Positions 6,517-13,466 of a stretch of DNA of 13,466 nucleotides are shown here, one piece after another (within the stretch, counting starts at the first letter, position 1; each line of letters starts with the position of its first letter). The DNA lies in assembly GCA_038751255.1 (NCBI GenBank), contig JBCDGN010000099.1, positions 1 to 13,466 on the forward strand, written 5' to 3'. The stretch is from JANSYP01 sp038751255. Its GTDB lineage: Bacteria; Pseudomonadota; Alphaproteobacteria; Rhodobacterales; Rhodobacteraceae. Made by a program: the position numbers and the translations under genes. The notes beneath the pieces are model-generated. The model was not told the origin of the DNA. It did no database searches and worked only from the letters and a program-made list of their open reading frames with translations.

Positions 6517-8604
6517 ATGATAGATCCCGACTATACCGGCCCGATCCTCGAGATTGAAAACCTCTCGATCTCGTTCTTCACGCGGCTTCGGGAAATCCCG
6601 GCGGTTATGGATTTTTCCTGCACGGTCATGCCGGGCGAAGCCATGGGACTGGTGGGCGAGTCTGGCTGCGGTAAATCGACCGTCGCACTTGGGGTGATGC
6701 AGGATCTGAGCGTCAACGGGCGCACTGTCGGCGGCTCGATCAAATTCAAGGGCCGTGACCTGACCACTCTCAGCGCTGCAGAGCTGCGCCAACTTCGCGG
6801 CTCTGAGATCGCCATGATCTATCAAGAGCCCATGGCTTCGCTCAATCCGGCGATGAAAGTCGGTAAGCAATTGATGGAAGTGCCGATGATCCACGAGGGC
6901 ACCAGTGCGAAAGAGGCGCGCGCATTGGCCCTCCAGACTGTCAAAGACGTCCGCTTGCCAGATCCCGAACGGATGCTGGAGAGCTTCCCACATCAACTGT
7001 CGGGTGGTCAGCAGCAGCGGATCGTCATTGCTATGGCGCTCATGTCCAAACCTTCGCTCTTGATCCTGGACGAGCCCACCACGGCGCTGGATGTGACGGT
7101 CGAAGCGGGGATCGTCGATCTGGTGAAGGACCTCGGTACAAAATACGGCACCTCGATGCTCTTCATCAGCCACAACCTTGGGCTGGTGCTGGAAACCTGT
7201 GACCGGCTTTGCGTGATGTATTCTGGCGAAGCTGTCGAGACGGGAAGCATCGAACAGGTTTTCGATCAGATGCGCCACCCCTATACGCAGGCGCTCTTCC
7301 GGTCGATCCCGCTTCCGGGCGCGGACAAGAATGCCCACCCGCTTGTGGCAATCCCGGGGAATTTTCCCTTGCCGCATGAGCGTCCCCCGGGCTGCAACTT
7401 CGGGCCACGCTGCAACTATTTTCAAGCCGGACGCTGCGATGCGGGCGAGATCGCCATGGACACAGTCCCCGGCAGTGAACGCCACGGATCACGCTGTGCA
7501 CGGTTTGCGGAAATTGACTGGACCGAGGGTGTGGATGCGGCCAAGCAGACCACGGCGCGTCCTTTGGGCGATGTGGTGCTGAAAACCGAAGACCTACAAA
7601 AATACTATGAGGTTGCGCCCAATGCCCTTTTCGGTGGTGGTGCTGCCAAGGTGGTCAAGGCCAATGAGACGCTGAGTTTCGAGGCGCGCGAAGGCGAAAC
7701 GCTTGCCATTGTGGGCGAGTCTGGCTGCGGGAAGTCAACGCTCGCCAAAGTGCTGATGGGGCTGGAGACCGCGACCAGCGGCAATGTGCTGCTCTACAAT
7801 CAGTCGATCCAGAACACTCCCATCGAACAGCGCAATACTGAGACAGTGTCGTCGGTGCAGATGGTGTTTCAAAACCCTTTCGACACGCTCAACCCGTCCA
7901 TGACTGTGGGACGCCAAATCATCCGCGCGCTTGAGATTTTCCGCTTCGGCAACAGTGACGACGACCGGCACCAGGAAATGCTGCGCTTGCTTGATCTGGT
8001 CAAACTGCCCCGAGCCTTTGCCGATCGAATGCCGCGGCAGCTCTCGGGTGGGCAAAAACAGCGGGTGGGCATTGCGCGCGCCTTTGCCGGTGGCGCGAAG
8101 GTTGTGGTTGCTGATGAGCCGGTCTCCGCACTCGATGTCTCGGTGCAAGCCGCGGTGACCGATCTGTTGATGGAAATCCAGCGAGAACAAGGCACCACGT
8201 TGCTCTTTATCTCGCATGATCTCTCGATCGTGCGCTATCTCTCTGATCGAGTGATGGTCATGTATCTTGGCCATATTGTAGAGATCGGCAATACTGAGGA
8301 CGTCTTCCAGCCGCCGTACCACCCCTATACCGAGGCGCTCCTGTCCGCGGTACCCATCGCCGATACGAGCATCCAAAAGGAACGGATCGTGCTAGATGGC
8401 GACATCCCATCGGCGATGAACCCACCCCCCGGCTGTCCGTTTCAGACACGATGCCGCTGGAAAGATCGTGTCTCAGGCGGGCGCTGTGATACAGAAATGC
8501 CGCCAATGCAGACGCTGCGCGGTGGTCACCAGATCAAGTGCCATCTCTCCGCGCAGATCCTCTCGGAAATGGTTCCTGTCATCACCGAGATCGCCGCTGA
8601 ATAG
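6517..8604 (+). CDS. Peptide-class ABC transporter ATPase, two fused nucleotide-binding domains (DppD-DppF fusion)
   Basis: Cytoplasmic motor of the importer (695 residues); both ATPase halves are in one chain, as in GsiA-type proteins. Half 1: Walker A GESGCGKST (47-55), Q-loop Gln103, LSGGQ (161-165), Walker B LLILDE (181-186), H-loop His219. Half 2: Walker A (400-408), Gln452, LSGGQ (509-513), VVVADE (529-534), His567. Both sites look catalytically complete. Each half ends in the oligopeptide-transporter C-terminal region with four cysteines (293, 299, 307, 327 and 640, 646, 657, 675). The frame is open from TTG 6379, but ATG 6517 starts MIDPDYTGPI right before the domain, with AGGGAG (6498-6503) 13 bases upstream. 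The 148-base gap after the permease shows nothing else. Confidence 0.93.
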   Translation: MIDPDYTGPILEIENLSISFFTRLREIPAVMDFSCTVMPGEAMGLVGESGCGKSTVALGVMQDLSVNGRTVGGSIKFKGRDLTTLSAAELRQLRGSEIAMIYQEPMASLNPAMKVGKQLMEVPMIHEGTSAKEARALALQTVKDVRLPDPERMLESFPHQLSGGQQQRIVIAMALMSKPSLLILDEPTTALDVTVEAGIVDLVKDLGTKYGTSMLFISHNLGLVLETCDRLCVMYSGEAVETGSIEQVFDQMRHPYTQALFRSIPLPGADKNAHPLVAIPGNFPLPHERPPGCNFGPRCNYFQAGRCDAGEIAMDTVPGSERHGSRCARFAEIDWTEGVDAAKQTTARPLGDVVLKTEDLQKYYEVAPNALFGGGAAKVVKANETLSFEAREGETLAIVGESGCGKSTLAKVLMGLETATSGNVLLYNQSIQNTPIEQRNTETVSSVQMVFQNPFDTLNPSMTVGRQIIRALEIFRFGNSDDDRHQEMLRLLDLVKLPRAFADRMPRQLSGGQKQRVGIARAFAGGAKVVVADEPVSALDVSVQAAVTDLLMEIQREQGTTLLFISHDLSIVRYLSDRVMVMYLGHIVEIGNTEDVFQPPYHPYTEALLSAVPIADTSIQKERIVLDGDIPSAMNPPPGCPFQTRCRWKDRVSGGRCDTEMPPMQTLRGGHQIKCHLSAQILSEMVPVITEIAAE

Positions 8605-8606
8605 CG

Positions 8607-9194
8607 ATGGCGCGTGGCATCGCGACAGAGAATTTCGACAAGGTTGAGATCGACAGCACCGAGGCGCTTTGGACTTGGCTGGGCGCGCATCACGCTCAAC
8701 CGGACAGCATTTGGCTGGTGACTTGGAAGGCAGACTGCACCAGTAAATATGTCAGCCGCGAAGAGGTGCTCGATGCGTTGGTGGCCCATGGTTGGATCGA
8801 TGGGATCCGCCGAAAGCTCGATGATAAACGCACCATGCAGCTTATTTCTCCGCGCAAGACCCAATATTGGGCCAAAAGCTATAAAGACCGTGCCGACCGG
8901 CTGATTGCCGAGGGCCTTATGCACCCCTCAGGTCAGCGCAGTATCGATAACGGACGCGCCTCGGGGCTGTGGTCTTTTATGGATGACGTGGATGCGCTGA
9001 TCTTGCCCGATGATCTGATCCAGGCCTTGTCGGCCCTTCCGCCCGCCGATACCCATTTCGCAGGATTTGCCGCCTCGAAACGAAGGAACATCCTGCGATG
9101 GATCAAACTCGCCAAGACCCCAGCGACACGGGCATCACGGATCGCACAGGCAGCGACGCTGGCGCAGGAGAACAAAACCCCACCGCAAATGTGA
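8607..9194 (+). CDS. YdeI/OmpD-associated family protein
   Basis: This 195-residue protein matches the YdeI/OmpD-associated family, whose members are predicted cytoplasmic proteins. In enterobacteria they have been linked to stress or antimicrobial-peptide resistance; the biochemical role is not established. Visible family features are SREEVLDALVAHGWIDG (50-66), SPRKTQYWAK (81-90), and the C-terminal SKRRNILRWIKLAKTPATRA (157-176), which resembles the family pattern of a serine, a WI pair, AK and TR. No signal peptide or membrane segment. ATG 8607 lies 2 bases after the ATPase stop codon and lacks a clear ribosome-binding site, so translation is probably coupled to the ATPase gene. This makes it a likely member of the transporter operon, though a shared function is only inferred. 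Confidence 0.87.
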   Translation: MARGIATENFDKVEIDSTEALWTWLGAHHAQPDSIWLVTWKADCTSKYVSREEVLDALVAHGWIDGIRRKLDDKRTMQLISPRKTQYWAKSYKDRADRLIAEGLMHPSGQRSIDNGRASGLWSFMDDVDALILPDDLIQALSALPPADTHFAGFAASKRRNILRWIKLAKTPATRASRIAQAATLAQENKTPPQM

Positions 9195-9532
9195 GCGCAC
9201 GTTTTGCGACAACACCAGCACCGCCATACTACGCAGTGATCTTCTCCAACCAACGCAGCGGGCTGGACGATGGCGGCTACGGACAAATGGCCACTCATAT
9301 GGATGTACTCGCCCGCAGCCAACCGGGCTGTCTCGGTCTTGAAAGCACCCGCGATGCCGAAGGCTTTGGCATCACCGTCAGCTACTGGGCTGATGAGGCG
9401 GCCATCTTAGCGTGGAAAGAGGATGCGCGTCATCTTGTGGCACAAGAGCTCGGCAAAGACGCCTGGTACCGTTTCTATCACCTCCGCGTTGCACGGGTAG
9501 AGCGTGGCTATACCGGTCCAGCCGGGCGATAG
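9191..9532 (+). CDS. Antibiotic-biosynthesis-monooxygenase (ABM) fold protein
   Basis: Small dimeric alpha/beta-barrel family protein, 113 residues from GTG 9191. The conserved core starts at PPYYAVIFSNQRS, with GYGQMATHMDVLARSQPGCLG, then FGITVSYWADEAAILAWKED and a C-terminal YHLRVARVERGY. Proteins of this fold include quinone-forming monooxygenases and heme-degrading enzymes, but many are of unknown function and the name should not be read literally. GTG 9191 overlaps the YdeI stop in the sequence GTGA, a common coupling arrangement, and fits the family length. ATG 9098 gives a 144-residue protein, has AAGGA 10 bases upstream, but overlaps the YdeI gene by 97 bases and adds a low-complexity N-terminus. 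It is the last gene of the apparent operon. Confidence 0.85.
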   Translation: MSARFATTPAPPYYAVIFSNQRSGLDDGGYGQMATHMDVLARSQPGCLGLESTRDAEGFGITVSYWADEAAILAWKEDARHLVAQELGKDAWYRFYHLRVARVERGYTGPAGR

Positions 9533-9831
9533 GTCAAACTTGTCGTCCAATTTTTGCACTTCGAAACCACACAATCCGCTTGCGCGTTCCGGTTTTCGGG
9601 CGCCGGCAGAAGGGCCCCTGATTGCTGCAGGTCCGAAGTTGGGTCAGAGTTTCACGCGCCCACGAATGCGCGCGTCTGGGTCATCTCAAGCACAACGCGG
9701 CGTTCGCGCTCCGCAAACAAAAGCTGTTTTACCGCTCTGAGGGTCAACGCTCGCTCCGTGGCAGATCAATTAGCGAGGCATTGAGAGTGACATATATCAG
9801 GTCGAGGCCGGATGGAGGCTGCCGGGAAACG
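9533..9831. other. Non-coding gap between convergent genes
   Basis: This 299-base gap should hold the terminators of both flanking genes. Open frames here overlap each other in several frames and show no domain, so none is called. Only an imperfect hairpin at about 9584-9603 (GCG and CCG pairing with CGG and CGC across GTTTT) is visible. It has no T-tract, so I do not call a terminator with confidence. Confidence 0.5.
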
Positions 9832-10764
9832 TTATAAAGAGATACCCCTGCGATAGGGATCATCCTCGTGAAAGAGCAGTTGGCTCTCGGCCATCACCCA
9901 TGCTTTCCCAGTGATCTTCGGGACAATGCCGCCGCTTGGGCCAGGCCGGCAAGACGCCCGGTAGGTCGATCCGATGATGCTTTCCAGCGTGATCTCTTCG
10001 TCTGGAGCGATCCGGCCGTCGGCCCAGAGGCATGCCAAACGCGCTGAGCATCCTGTCCCGCAAGGTGAGCGGTCATAGGTATCATCGGGACAAAGAACGA
10101 AGCTTCGACTGTGGATATTGTGTCGATCCGAGCGGTCGTGGAAGATCACATGATCGACTGGCTGGCCATCCTCACCGCCGATACCTGCTGCGATGGCAGA
10201 GGCACGAATGGCAGCAGCTGCGCTCGCCAACCATCCGATATTGCGCGTCTCTAGCGGTATTGGACTGGGCTCGATGATGAAGAACCAATTGCCGCCATAA
10301 GCAACATCGCCTTTAACGCTGCCAAGACCCTCGACATCGACAGAGACCCCCTTGCGCACACGGCGGCTTTCGACATTGGTGACGGTCACCGTATTCGTAT
10401 CATGGAGCGTCACGTCGATGATCCCAGCCGGAGTCTCAATCGCATAATTGCCAAGGCTGATGCGTCCCAGATGTGCCAGTGTTACGCCAAGACCCATCGC
10501 GCCGTGGCCGCACATGCCCAACAACATGTCGGCCTCAAAAAAAATCACTCCTGCAATGCAGTCCGGATCTGTTGGGGGGACCACCAAAGCGCCCACCATG
10601 GCAGGCTGTCCCCGAGGTTCTCGCAGAACCGATCGGCAAAAATCCAAGTGATCGTCCTGTAAGCGGCGCGCGCGCTCCGCCAGTGGACCATCCCCCAAAT
10701 CGGGTCCACCATCGAGGATCACCCGCGTTGGTTCCCCAACTGTATGGCTGTCGATCACATGCAT
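9832..10764 (-). CDS. 4-hydroxyproline 2-epimerase type, proline racemase family
   Basis: The 310-residue protein belongs to the proline racemase family. Both catalytic cysteines are present: Cys85 in GMCGHGAMG and Cys235 in DRSPCGTGCSA. The Cys/Cys pair argues against trans-3-hydroxyproline dehydratase, which has Thr in place of the second Cys. MCGHG, rather than MCGHS, favours trans-4-hydroxy-L-proline epimerisation to cis-4-hydroxy-D-proline over proline racemisation. This is the first step of hydroxyproline catabolism in many Rhodobacteraceae. ATG 10764 begins MHVIDSHTVGEP, the usual family start, with GGAGAG about 8 bases upstream. The frame is open to 10899, but that extension looks non-coding. 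None of the other hydroxyproline genes (cis-4-hydroxy-D-proline oxidase, deaminase, semialdehyde dehydrogenase) is next to it. Cytoplasmic. Confidence 0.88.
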   Translation of the reverse strand: MHVIDSHTVGEPTRVILDGGPDLGDGPLAERARRLQDDHLDFCRSVLREPRGQPAMVGALVVPPTDPDCIAGVIFFEADMLLGMCGHGAMGLGVTLAHLGRISLGNYAIETPAGIIDVTLHDTNTVTVTNVESRRVRKGVSVDVEGLGSVKGDVAYGGNWFFIIEPSPIPLETRNIGWLASAAAAIRASAIAAGIGGEDGQPVDHVIFHDRSDRHNIHSRSFVLCPDDTYDRSPCGTGCSARLACLWADGRIAPDEEITLESIIGSTYRASCRPGPSGGIVPKITGKAWVMAESQLLFHEDDPYRRGISL

Positions 10765-10797
10765 AGATCGTCTCTCCAGGCCCGTCGCAACCAATCG

Positions 10798-10810
10798 GCA
10801 AACCATTTGC
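10798..10810. promoter_or_regulatory. Dyad GCAAA-N3-TTTGC upstream of the epimerase gene
   Basis: A perfect 5-bp inverted repeat with a 3-base centre, 34 bases upstream of the epimerase start on its 5' side. It may be an operator for a GntR- or LysR-like regulator; no regulator is encoded nearby. Short enough to occur by chance on its own. Confidence 0.3.
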
Positions 10811-10815
10811 GAAAG

Positions 10816-10832
10816 CGCGAAAAGTGTTCGCG
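10816..10832. promoter_or_regulatory. Dyad CGCGAA-N5-TTCGCG upstream of the epimerase gene
   Basis: A perfect 6-bp inverted repeat with a 5-base centre, 52 bases upstream of the epimerase start and 5 bases from the first dyad. GCGAAA also recurs as a direct repeat with an 8-base period (10809-10814 and 10817-10822). Operator or 5' leader hairpin are both possible; function is inferred. Confidence 0.35.
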
Positions 10833-11173
10833 GTGTTATTTCTCTGCTTATTGCTTTCAGCGTCGGTTGGATGGAGAGGCAGCTTATGGTCCTCCTCACG
10901 GTTCAGATCACGCAGTTACCAGTAGTAAAAGACAAAGTCGGGCCCGTCGTCAAAGCGCGACTTGTGTTTCTGTGCCGGCATCGAGGAACACTATTTCATC
11001 CTGGCAGGCGATAAATTTTGCGGAATACGTCACGCCTCTTAGACAGATAAACCCTTAGACTTCCGAGAGCTTGGTATGCTCCGCCGGGGGCACCAGGAAC
11101 AGATCGGCGCTATTTCTTTATCATACGATTGACCCGGACCGGCTCAGGCTCGAAACGTACTACGACCAAGTGG

Positions 11174-11917
11174 TTAATCGCGATCCTTCCAACGCACCAT
11201 CTGACGCAAAAGACCATGGAAAATCTGCACATCAGCACGCGTGAGCGGCAGACGCGACCACATGTTGCGGAGCACGATTTTCATCCCCGGCGCCTTTGTT
11301 TCGGGAAAGAAGTACCCCGCCACATCCAGCCGGTCTTCATAATGCTGAGCGAGCTTTTCAATTTCGACAGCGCTGGCCCAATCGGCGCCCGCAAGTTCCA
11401 TTTGCTCGGCCACGGTCTCCGTCACCTGGCGTTGCCATTCGTACCCCACCAGCAAGACGCATTGCGCTAGGTTTAATGACGTGACAGCGGGGTTCACCGG
11501 GACCGAGATGATTGCATTGGCGCGTGCAATCTCGTGGTTTTCCAGCCCGGCCCGTTCAGGCCCGAAGAAAACGCCGACACGGCGGCCCGCCAATAGATGG
11601 CCTTTGGTTTCCGCCATGGCCTGCTCTGGCGTCACCACTCGCTTGGTCAGACCCCGCGGGCGGGCCGTCGTGGCATAGACCACATCTAGGCCCTCAAGAG
11701 CGGTAGGCACATCAGGCACAATCGGCGCCTCATCCAACAACCGCCCTGCCCCACTGGCCATTGCCACTGCTTTCTGATTGGGCCAGCCATCGCGGGGATC
11801 GACAATGCGCATCCGGTCGAGACCGAAATTCCACATCGCCCTCGCTGCCGCGCCAATATTTTCGCCGATTTGCGGGCGCACCAAGATTATAATGGGGGTC
11901 GGCTGCATGTTGGTCAT
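11174..11917 (-). CDS. trmJ: tRNA 2'-O-ribose methyltransferase, TrmJ type (SPOUT/TrmH superfamily)
   Basis: TrmJ uses S-adenosylmethionine to methylate the 2'-hydroxyl of the nucleotide at position 32 in several tRNAs. The 247-residue protein has the three SPOUT motifs: ILVRPQIGENIGAAARAMWN (11-30), GVFFGPERAGLENHEI (115-130) and the knot-forming SVPVNPAVTSLNLAQCVLL (138-156). A C-terminal helical extension (about 180-245, ending in KDRD) is typical of TrmJ rather than of short TrmL proteins. The start is ATG 11917 with a weak GGAA upstream; ATG 11908 (residue 4) is an alternative. It is divergent from the ThiE-like gene, with 106 bases between the two starts. The family name is firm; the exact tRNA target is taken from E. 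coli TrmJ and has not been checked here. Confidence 0.88.
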   Translation of the reverse strand: MTNMQPTPIIILVRPQIGENIGAAARAMWNFGLDRMRIVDPRDGWPNQKAVAMASGAGRLLDEAPIVPDVPTALEGLDVVYATTARPRGLTKRVVTPEQAMAETKGHLLAGRRVGVFFGPERAGLENHEIARANAIISVPVNPAVTSLNLAQCVLLVGYEWQRQVTETVAEQMELAGADWASAVEIEKLAQHYEDRLDVAGYFFPETKAPGMKIVLRNMWSRLPLTRADVQIFHGLLRQMVRWKDRD

Positions 11918-12023
11918 AGTTCCGGCGGTCTACGCGGGCTTATGAGGCGCTGCAACGGCAATGCGCTTGCTGTGGATGCCAAGCCGCGATAGACCCACGC
12001 GGCCTCTTTTCCGGAGCCCCAGC

Positions 12024-12644
12024 ATGGCTGATGCCGACCGACCGCAGCTCTATCTGATCACACCGCCCGCTCCCGATCCGGTGGCCTTTCCCGACGCGCT
12101 GGCCTCGGTCCTCGATGCGGCAGAAATCGCATGTTTGAGGCTGAGCCTCGCAAGCGATGACGCAGACCACGTGGCACGCATGGCCGATGTGACCCGCGCC
12201 ATCGCCCATGCCCGCGATGTGCCGCTCGTGATCGACCGGCATCTGAAGCTTGTGGAGCCCCATGGTCTCGATGGGGTTCATTTTCCCGATGGCGCTCGGC
12301 ACGTGCGTGCTGCCCGGAAGGAGTTGAGCGCCGATCAGATTGTTGGGGCGGGATGTGGGAATTCCAGCCATGACGGCATGTCCGCAGGTGAAGCTGGTGC
12401 CGATTACGTGGCCTTCAGCCCGGTGACCCCGAGCCTGTTGGACACGGCCCCCCCGGCAGAGCTTGATCTGTTTGCCTGGTGGTCTGAGATGATTGAACTG
12501 CCCGTTATCGCAGAAGGCGGCTTGACCGATGAGGCGATCCAGTCACTCGCCCCGGTGACTGATTTTCTGGCGTTTGGATCGGAGATTTGGCAAAGCGACG
12601 CTCCGGCCAAGGAGATCGCGCGGATTAACGCACTGCTCAGTTAG
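12024..12644 (+). CDS. ThiE/TenI-like TIM-barrel protein (thiamine phosphate synthase family)
   Basis: This 206-residue TIM-barrel resembles thiamine phosphate synthase (ThiE). ThiE joins the hydroxymethylpyrimidine and thiazole phosphates to thiamine phosphate. Recognisable segments are LYLITPP (9-15), GLDGVHFPDG (81-90, corresponding to ADGVHLGQ), CGNSSHDGMSAGEAGADYVAFSP (111-133 region, like the GxSxH...GADY stretch) and PVIAEGGLTDEAI (160-172, phosphate-binding GG loop). The canonical YRxK and ND-R signature residues are replaced (CLRLSL at 37-42; VIDRHLKL at 69-76), so true ThiE activity is doubtful. ATG 12024 with GGAG at 12013-12016 fits the start; the frame is open from 11961, but those extra residues look non-coding. 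It is divergent from trmJ, and its end lies 6 bases from the convergent acyltransferase end. No other thiamine genes in the window. Confidence 0.75.
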   Translation: MADADRPQLYLITPPAPDPVAFPDALASVLDAAEIACLRLSLASDDADHVARMADVTRAIAHARDVPLVIDRHLKLVEPHGLDGVHFPDGARHVRAARKELSADQIVGAGCGNSSHDGMSAGEAGADYVAFSPVTPSLLDTAPPAELDLFAWWSEMIELPVIAEGGLTDEAIQSLAPVTDFLAFGSEIWQSDAPAKEIARINALLS

Positions 12645-12650
12645 GCGCAG

Positions 12651-13436
12651 CTATTCTGTTGCTTCCGCCAGTAATCGCGCGTGACCATCGCGAACTGCTT
12701 CTTCGCAGGCCGCGGCGAGGGCTTTGCGATCTGCGAAATCTGACACTTTAAGCGCCGGATGGTAGATCACCGTGACACCTCCCTGCGGGGTTTGGGCAAG
12801 GACCTTTAGAAGATGCGGACCAAAGTCCATGTCGCCCCACCATCCATAAAACCTTGGATCAGCGCCGCGCGGAGCACGATAGACCACCGATATCGGCTGT
12901 ATCGAGAGAGCCTCCCGCAATGGCTGCCTGAAGAACGCCGCAAAAAGTGTTGATTTAAATGGCAAAACGCGCCTGGCATCAGAGCTTGTTGCCTCTGGAA
13001 AAAATACCAAATGGTGGCCTGCGGTCAAACGGGATTCGAATTCCCTTGCCTGGTCGGCAGCTTCCTTCGTTTTGCGCGTGATGAAAACCGTCCCCGTGGC
13101 ACGCGCCAACCAGCCAATACCGGGCCAGTCTGCAACCTCGGCTTTTGAAACGAAGTAGATCCGCTGCGGGGCGTTTAGGGCAAAGATATCAAGCCATGAG
13201 CCGTGATTGGCGACCGCGGCCCCCGGGGAGCGCAGAGGTTCGCCCAAAACGGTGAATTCCATGCCAAGGATTACAAAAGCACCACGGCAAACCGTGCAGG
13301 TGATCGTCGGGGTCCAGGGCCGGTCCAGCCCAAAGAGCGGGCGTTCGATCAGTCGCAGGGTCAGGTGCAGCGCAAGACCTCCGAAGACCCAGAGCCCCAA
13401 TAGGGTGCCACGTATCCCCACGCGCAGCCATCCCAT
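12651..13436 (-). CDS. Lysophospholipid acyltransferase family protein (PlsC/OlsA-like)
   Basis: The 261-residue membrane-bound enzyme likely transfers an acyl chain to a lysolipid such as 1-acylglycerol-3-phosphate, or lyso-ornithine lipid as OlsA does. One hydrophobic segment lies at about 10-30. The catalytic motif I is NHGSWLD (77-83), motif II is GTVFITRK (115-122), and motif III is FFPEATSSD (145-153), where the usual FPEGT has Ala instead of Gly. A VVYRAP segment (184-189) corresponds to motif IV. ATG 13436 has AGG only 4 bases upstream. The frame stays open to the right edge without a stop, so a longer N-terminus cannot be excluded. In another frame a TAG at 13444-13442 could end an upstream gene in the same operon. 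Which lipid it acylates cannot be told from the sequence. Confidence 0.85.
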   Translation of the reverse strand: MGWLRVGIRGTLLGLWVFGGLALHLTLRLIERPLFGLDRPWTPTITCTVCRGAFVILGMEFTVLGEPLRSPGAAVANHGSWLDIFALNAPQRIYFVSKAEVADWPGIGWLARATGTVFITRKTKEAADQAREFESRLTAGHHLVFFPEATSSDARRVLPFKSTLFAAFFRQPLREALSIQPISVVYRAPRGADPRFYGWWGDMDFGPHLLKVLAQTPQGGVTVIYHPALKVSDFADRKALAAACEEAVRDGHARLLAEATE

Positions 13437-13466
13437 CGGACCTATGATTGCGGGCGGCTCTGGCGG

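Larger units (their letters stand above)
10765..11173. other. Non-coding gap upstream of the epimerase gene
   Basis: This 409-base gap lies between two minus-strand genes, so it should hold the trmJ transcript end and the epimerase promoter. The plus-strand open frame 10744-11058 encodes an Arg/Ser-rich sequence with no recognisable domain, and I do not call it. Apart from the two dyads near 10798-10832, I see no RNA gene, repeat or terminator with a T-tract. Confidence 0.55.

Noticed and set aside
6496..7485. Minus-strand open frame of 329 codons opposite the ATPase gene
   Set aside because: It is the antisense shadow of a gene with complete Walker, signature and H-loop motifs; no recognisable domain.
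9584..9603. Rho-independent terminator after the ABM gene
   Set aside because: The stem is interrupted and there is no T-tract after it.
10744..11058. Plus-strand 104-codon open frame upstream of the epimerase gene
   Set aside because: Overlaps the epimerase start antisense, has Arg/Ser-rich sequence with no domain and no ribosome-binding site.

Overview
The window looks like chromosomal DNA of an alphaproteobacterium, most probably a member of the Rhodobacteraceae (Roseobacter group). The reasons are moderate-to-high G+C, the style of the proteins, a Tat-exported family-5 solute-binding protein, a fused double-ATPase peptide-type ABC transporter, and a hydroxyproline-epimerase-type proline racemase. 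This placement is inferred from recognition, not from a database search. I see no insertion sequences, phage genes, CRISPR arrays, tRNAs or rRNAs.

Left end (1-2370): the 5' part of pyrH (UMP kinase) points left off the edge. It is divergent from miaA (tRNA dimethylallyltransferase), with a promoter-sized gap between them. Next comes a small AraC-type cupin sensor protein with no DNA-binding domain. Its ribosome-binding site sits in the loop of a perfect 7-bp hairpin that carries two GANTC (CcrM-type) sites. About 370 bases of apparently non-coding DNA follow.

Centre (2371-9532): an apparent operon for a peptide/opine/nickel-class ABC importer. It encodes a Tat-exported binding protein, a DppB-like permease, an enlarged DppC-like permease and a fused DppD-DppF ATPase. 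Two short stem-loops between the binding-protein and permease genes could set their expression ratio. The ATPase gene is followed, 2 bp later, by a YdeI/OmpD-associated family gene, and then by an antibiotic-biosynthesis-monooxygenase-fold (ABM) gene that overlaps the YdeI stop codon. The importer brings an unknown oligopeptide-like solute into the cytoplasm. The roles of the two tail genes are not known from the sequence.

Right end (9533-13466): a 299-base gap separates the convergent ends of the ABM gene and a 4-hydroxyproline-epimerase-type gene on the minus strand. That gene has two tandem dyads upstream. A 409-base gap follows, then trmJ (TrmH/SPOUT-family tRNA 2'-O-methyltransferase) on the minus strand, a divergent ThiE-like gene with a degenerate active site, and a convergent PlsC-type lysophospholipid acyltransferase reaching almost to the right edge.

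Overall, housekeeping RNA and lipid genes flank one nutrient-uptake operon. I found no convincing wholly new system. The most unusual signals are the GANTC hairpin over a start site, the lone cupin, the enlarged permease, and the catabolic epimerase standing alone.
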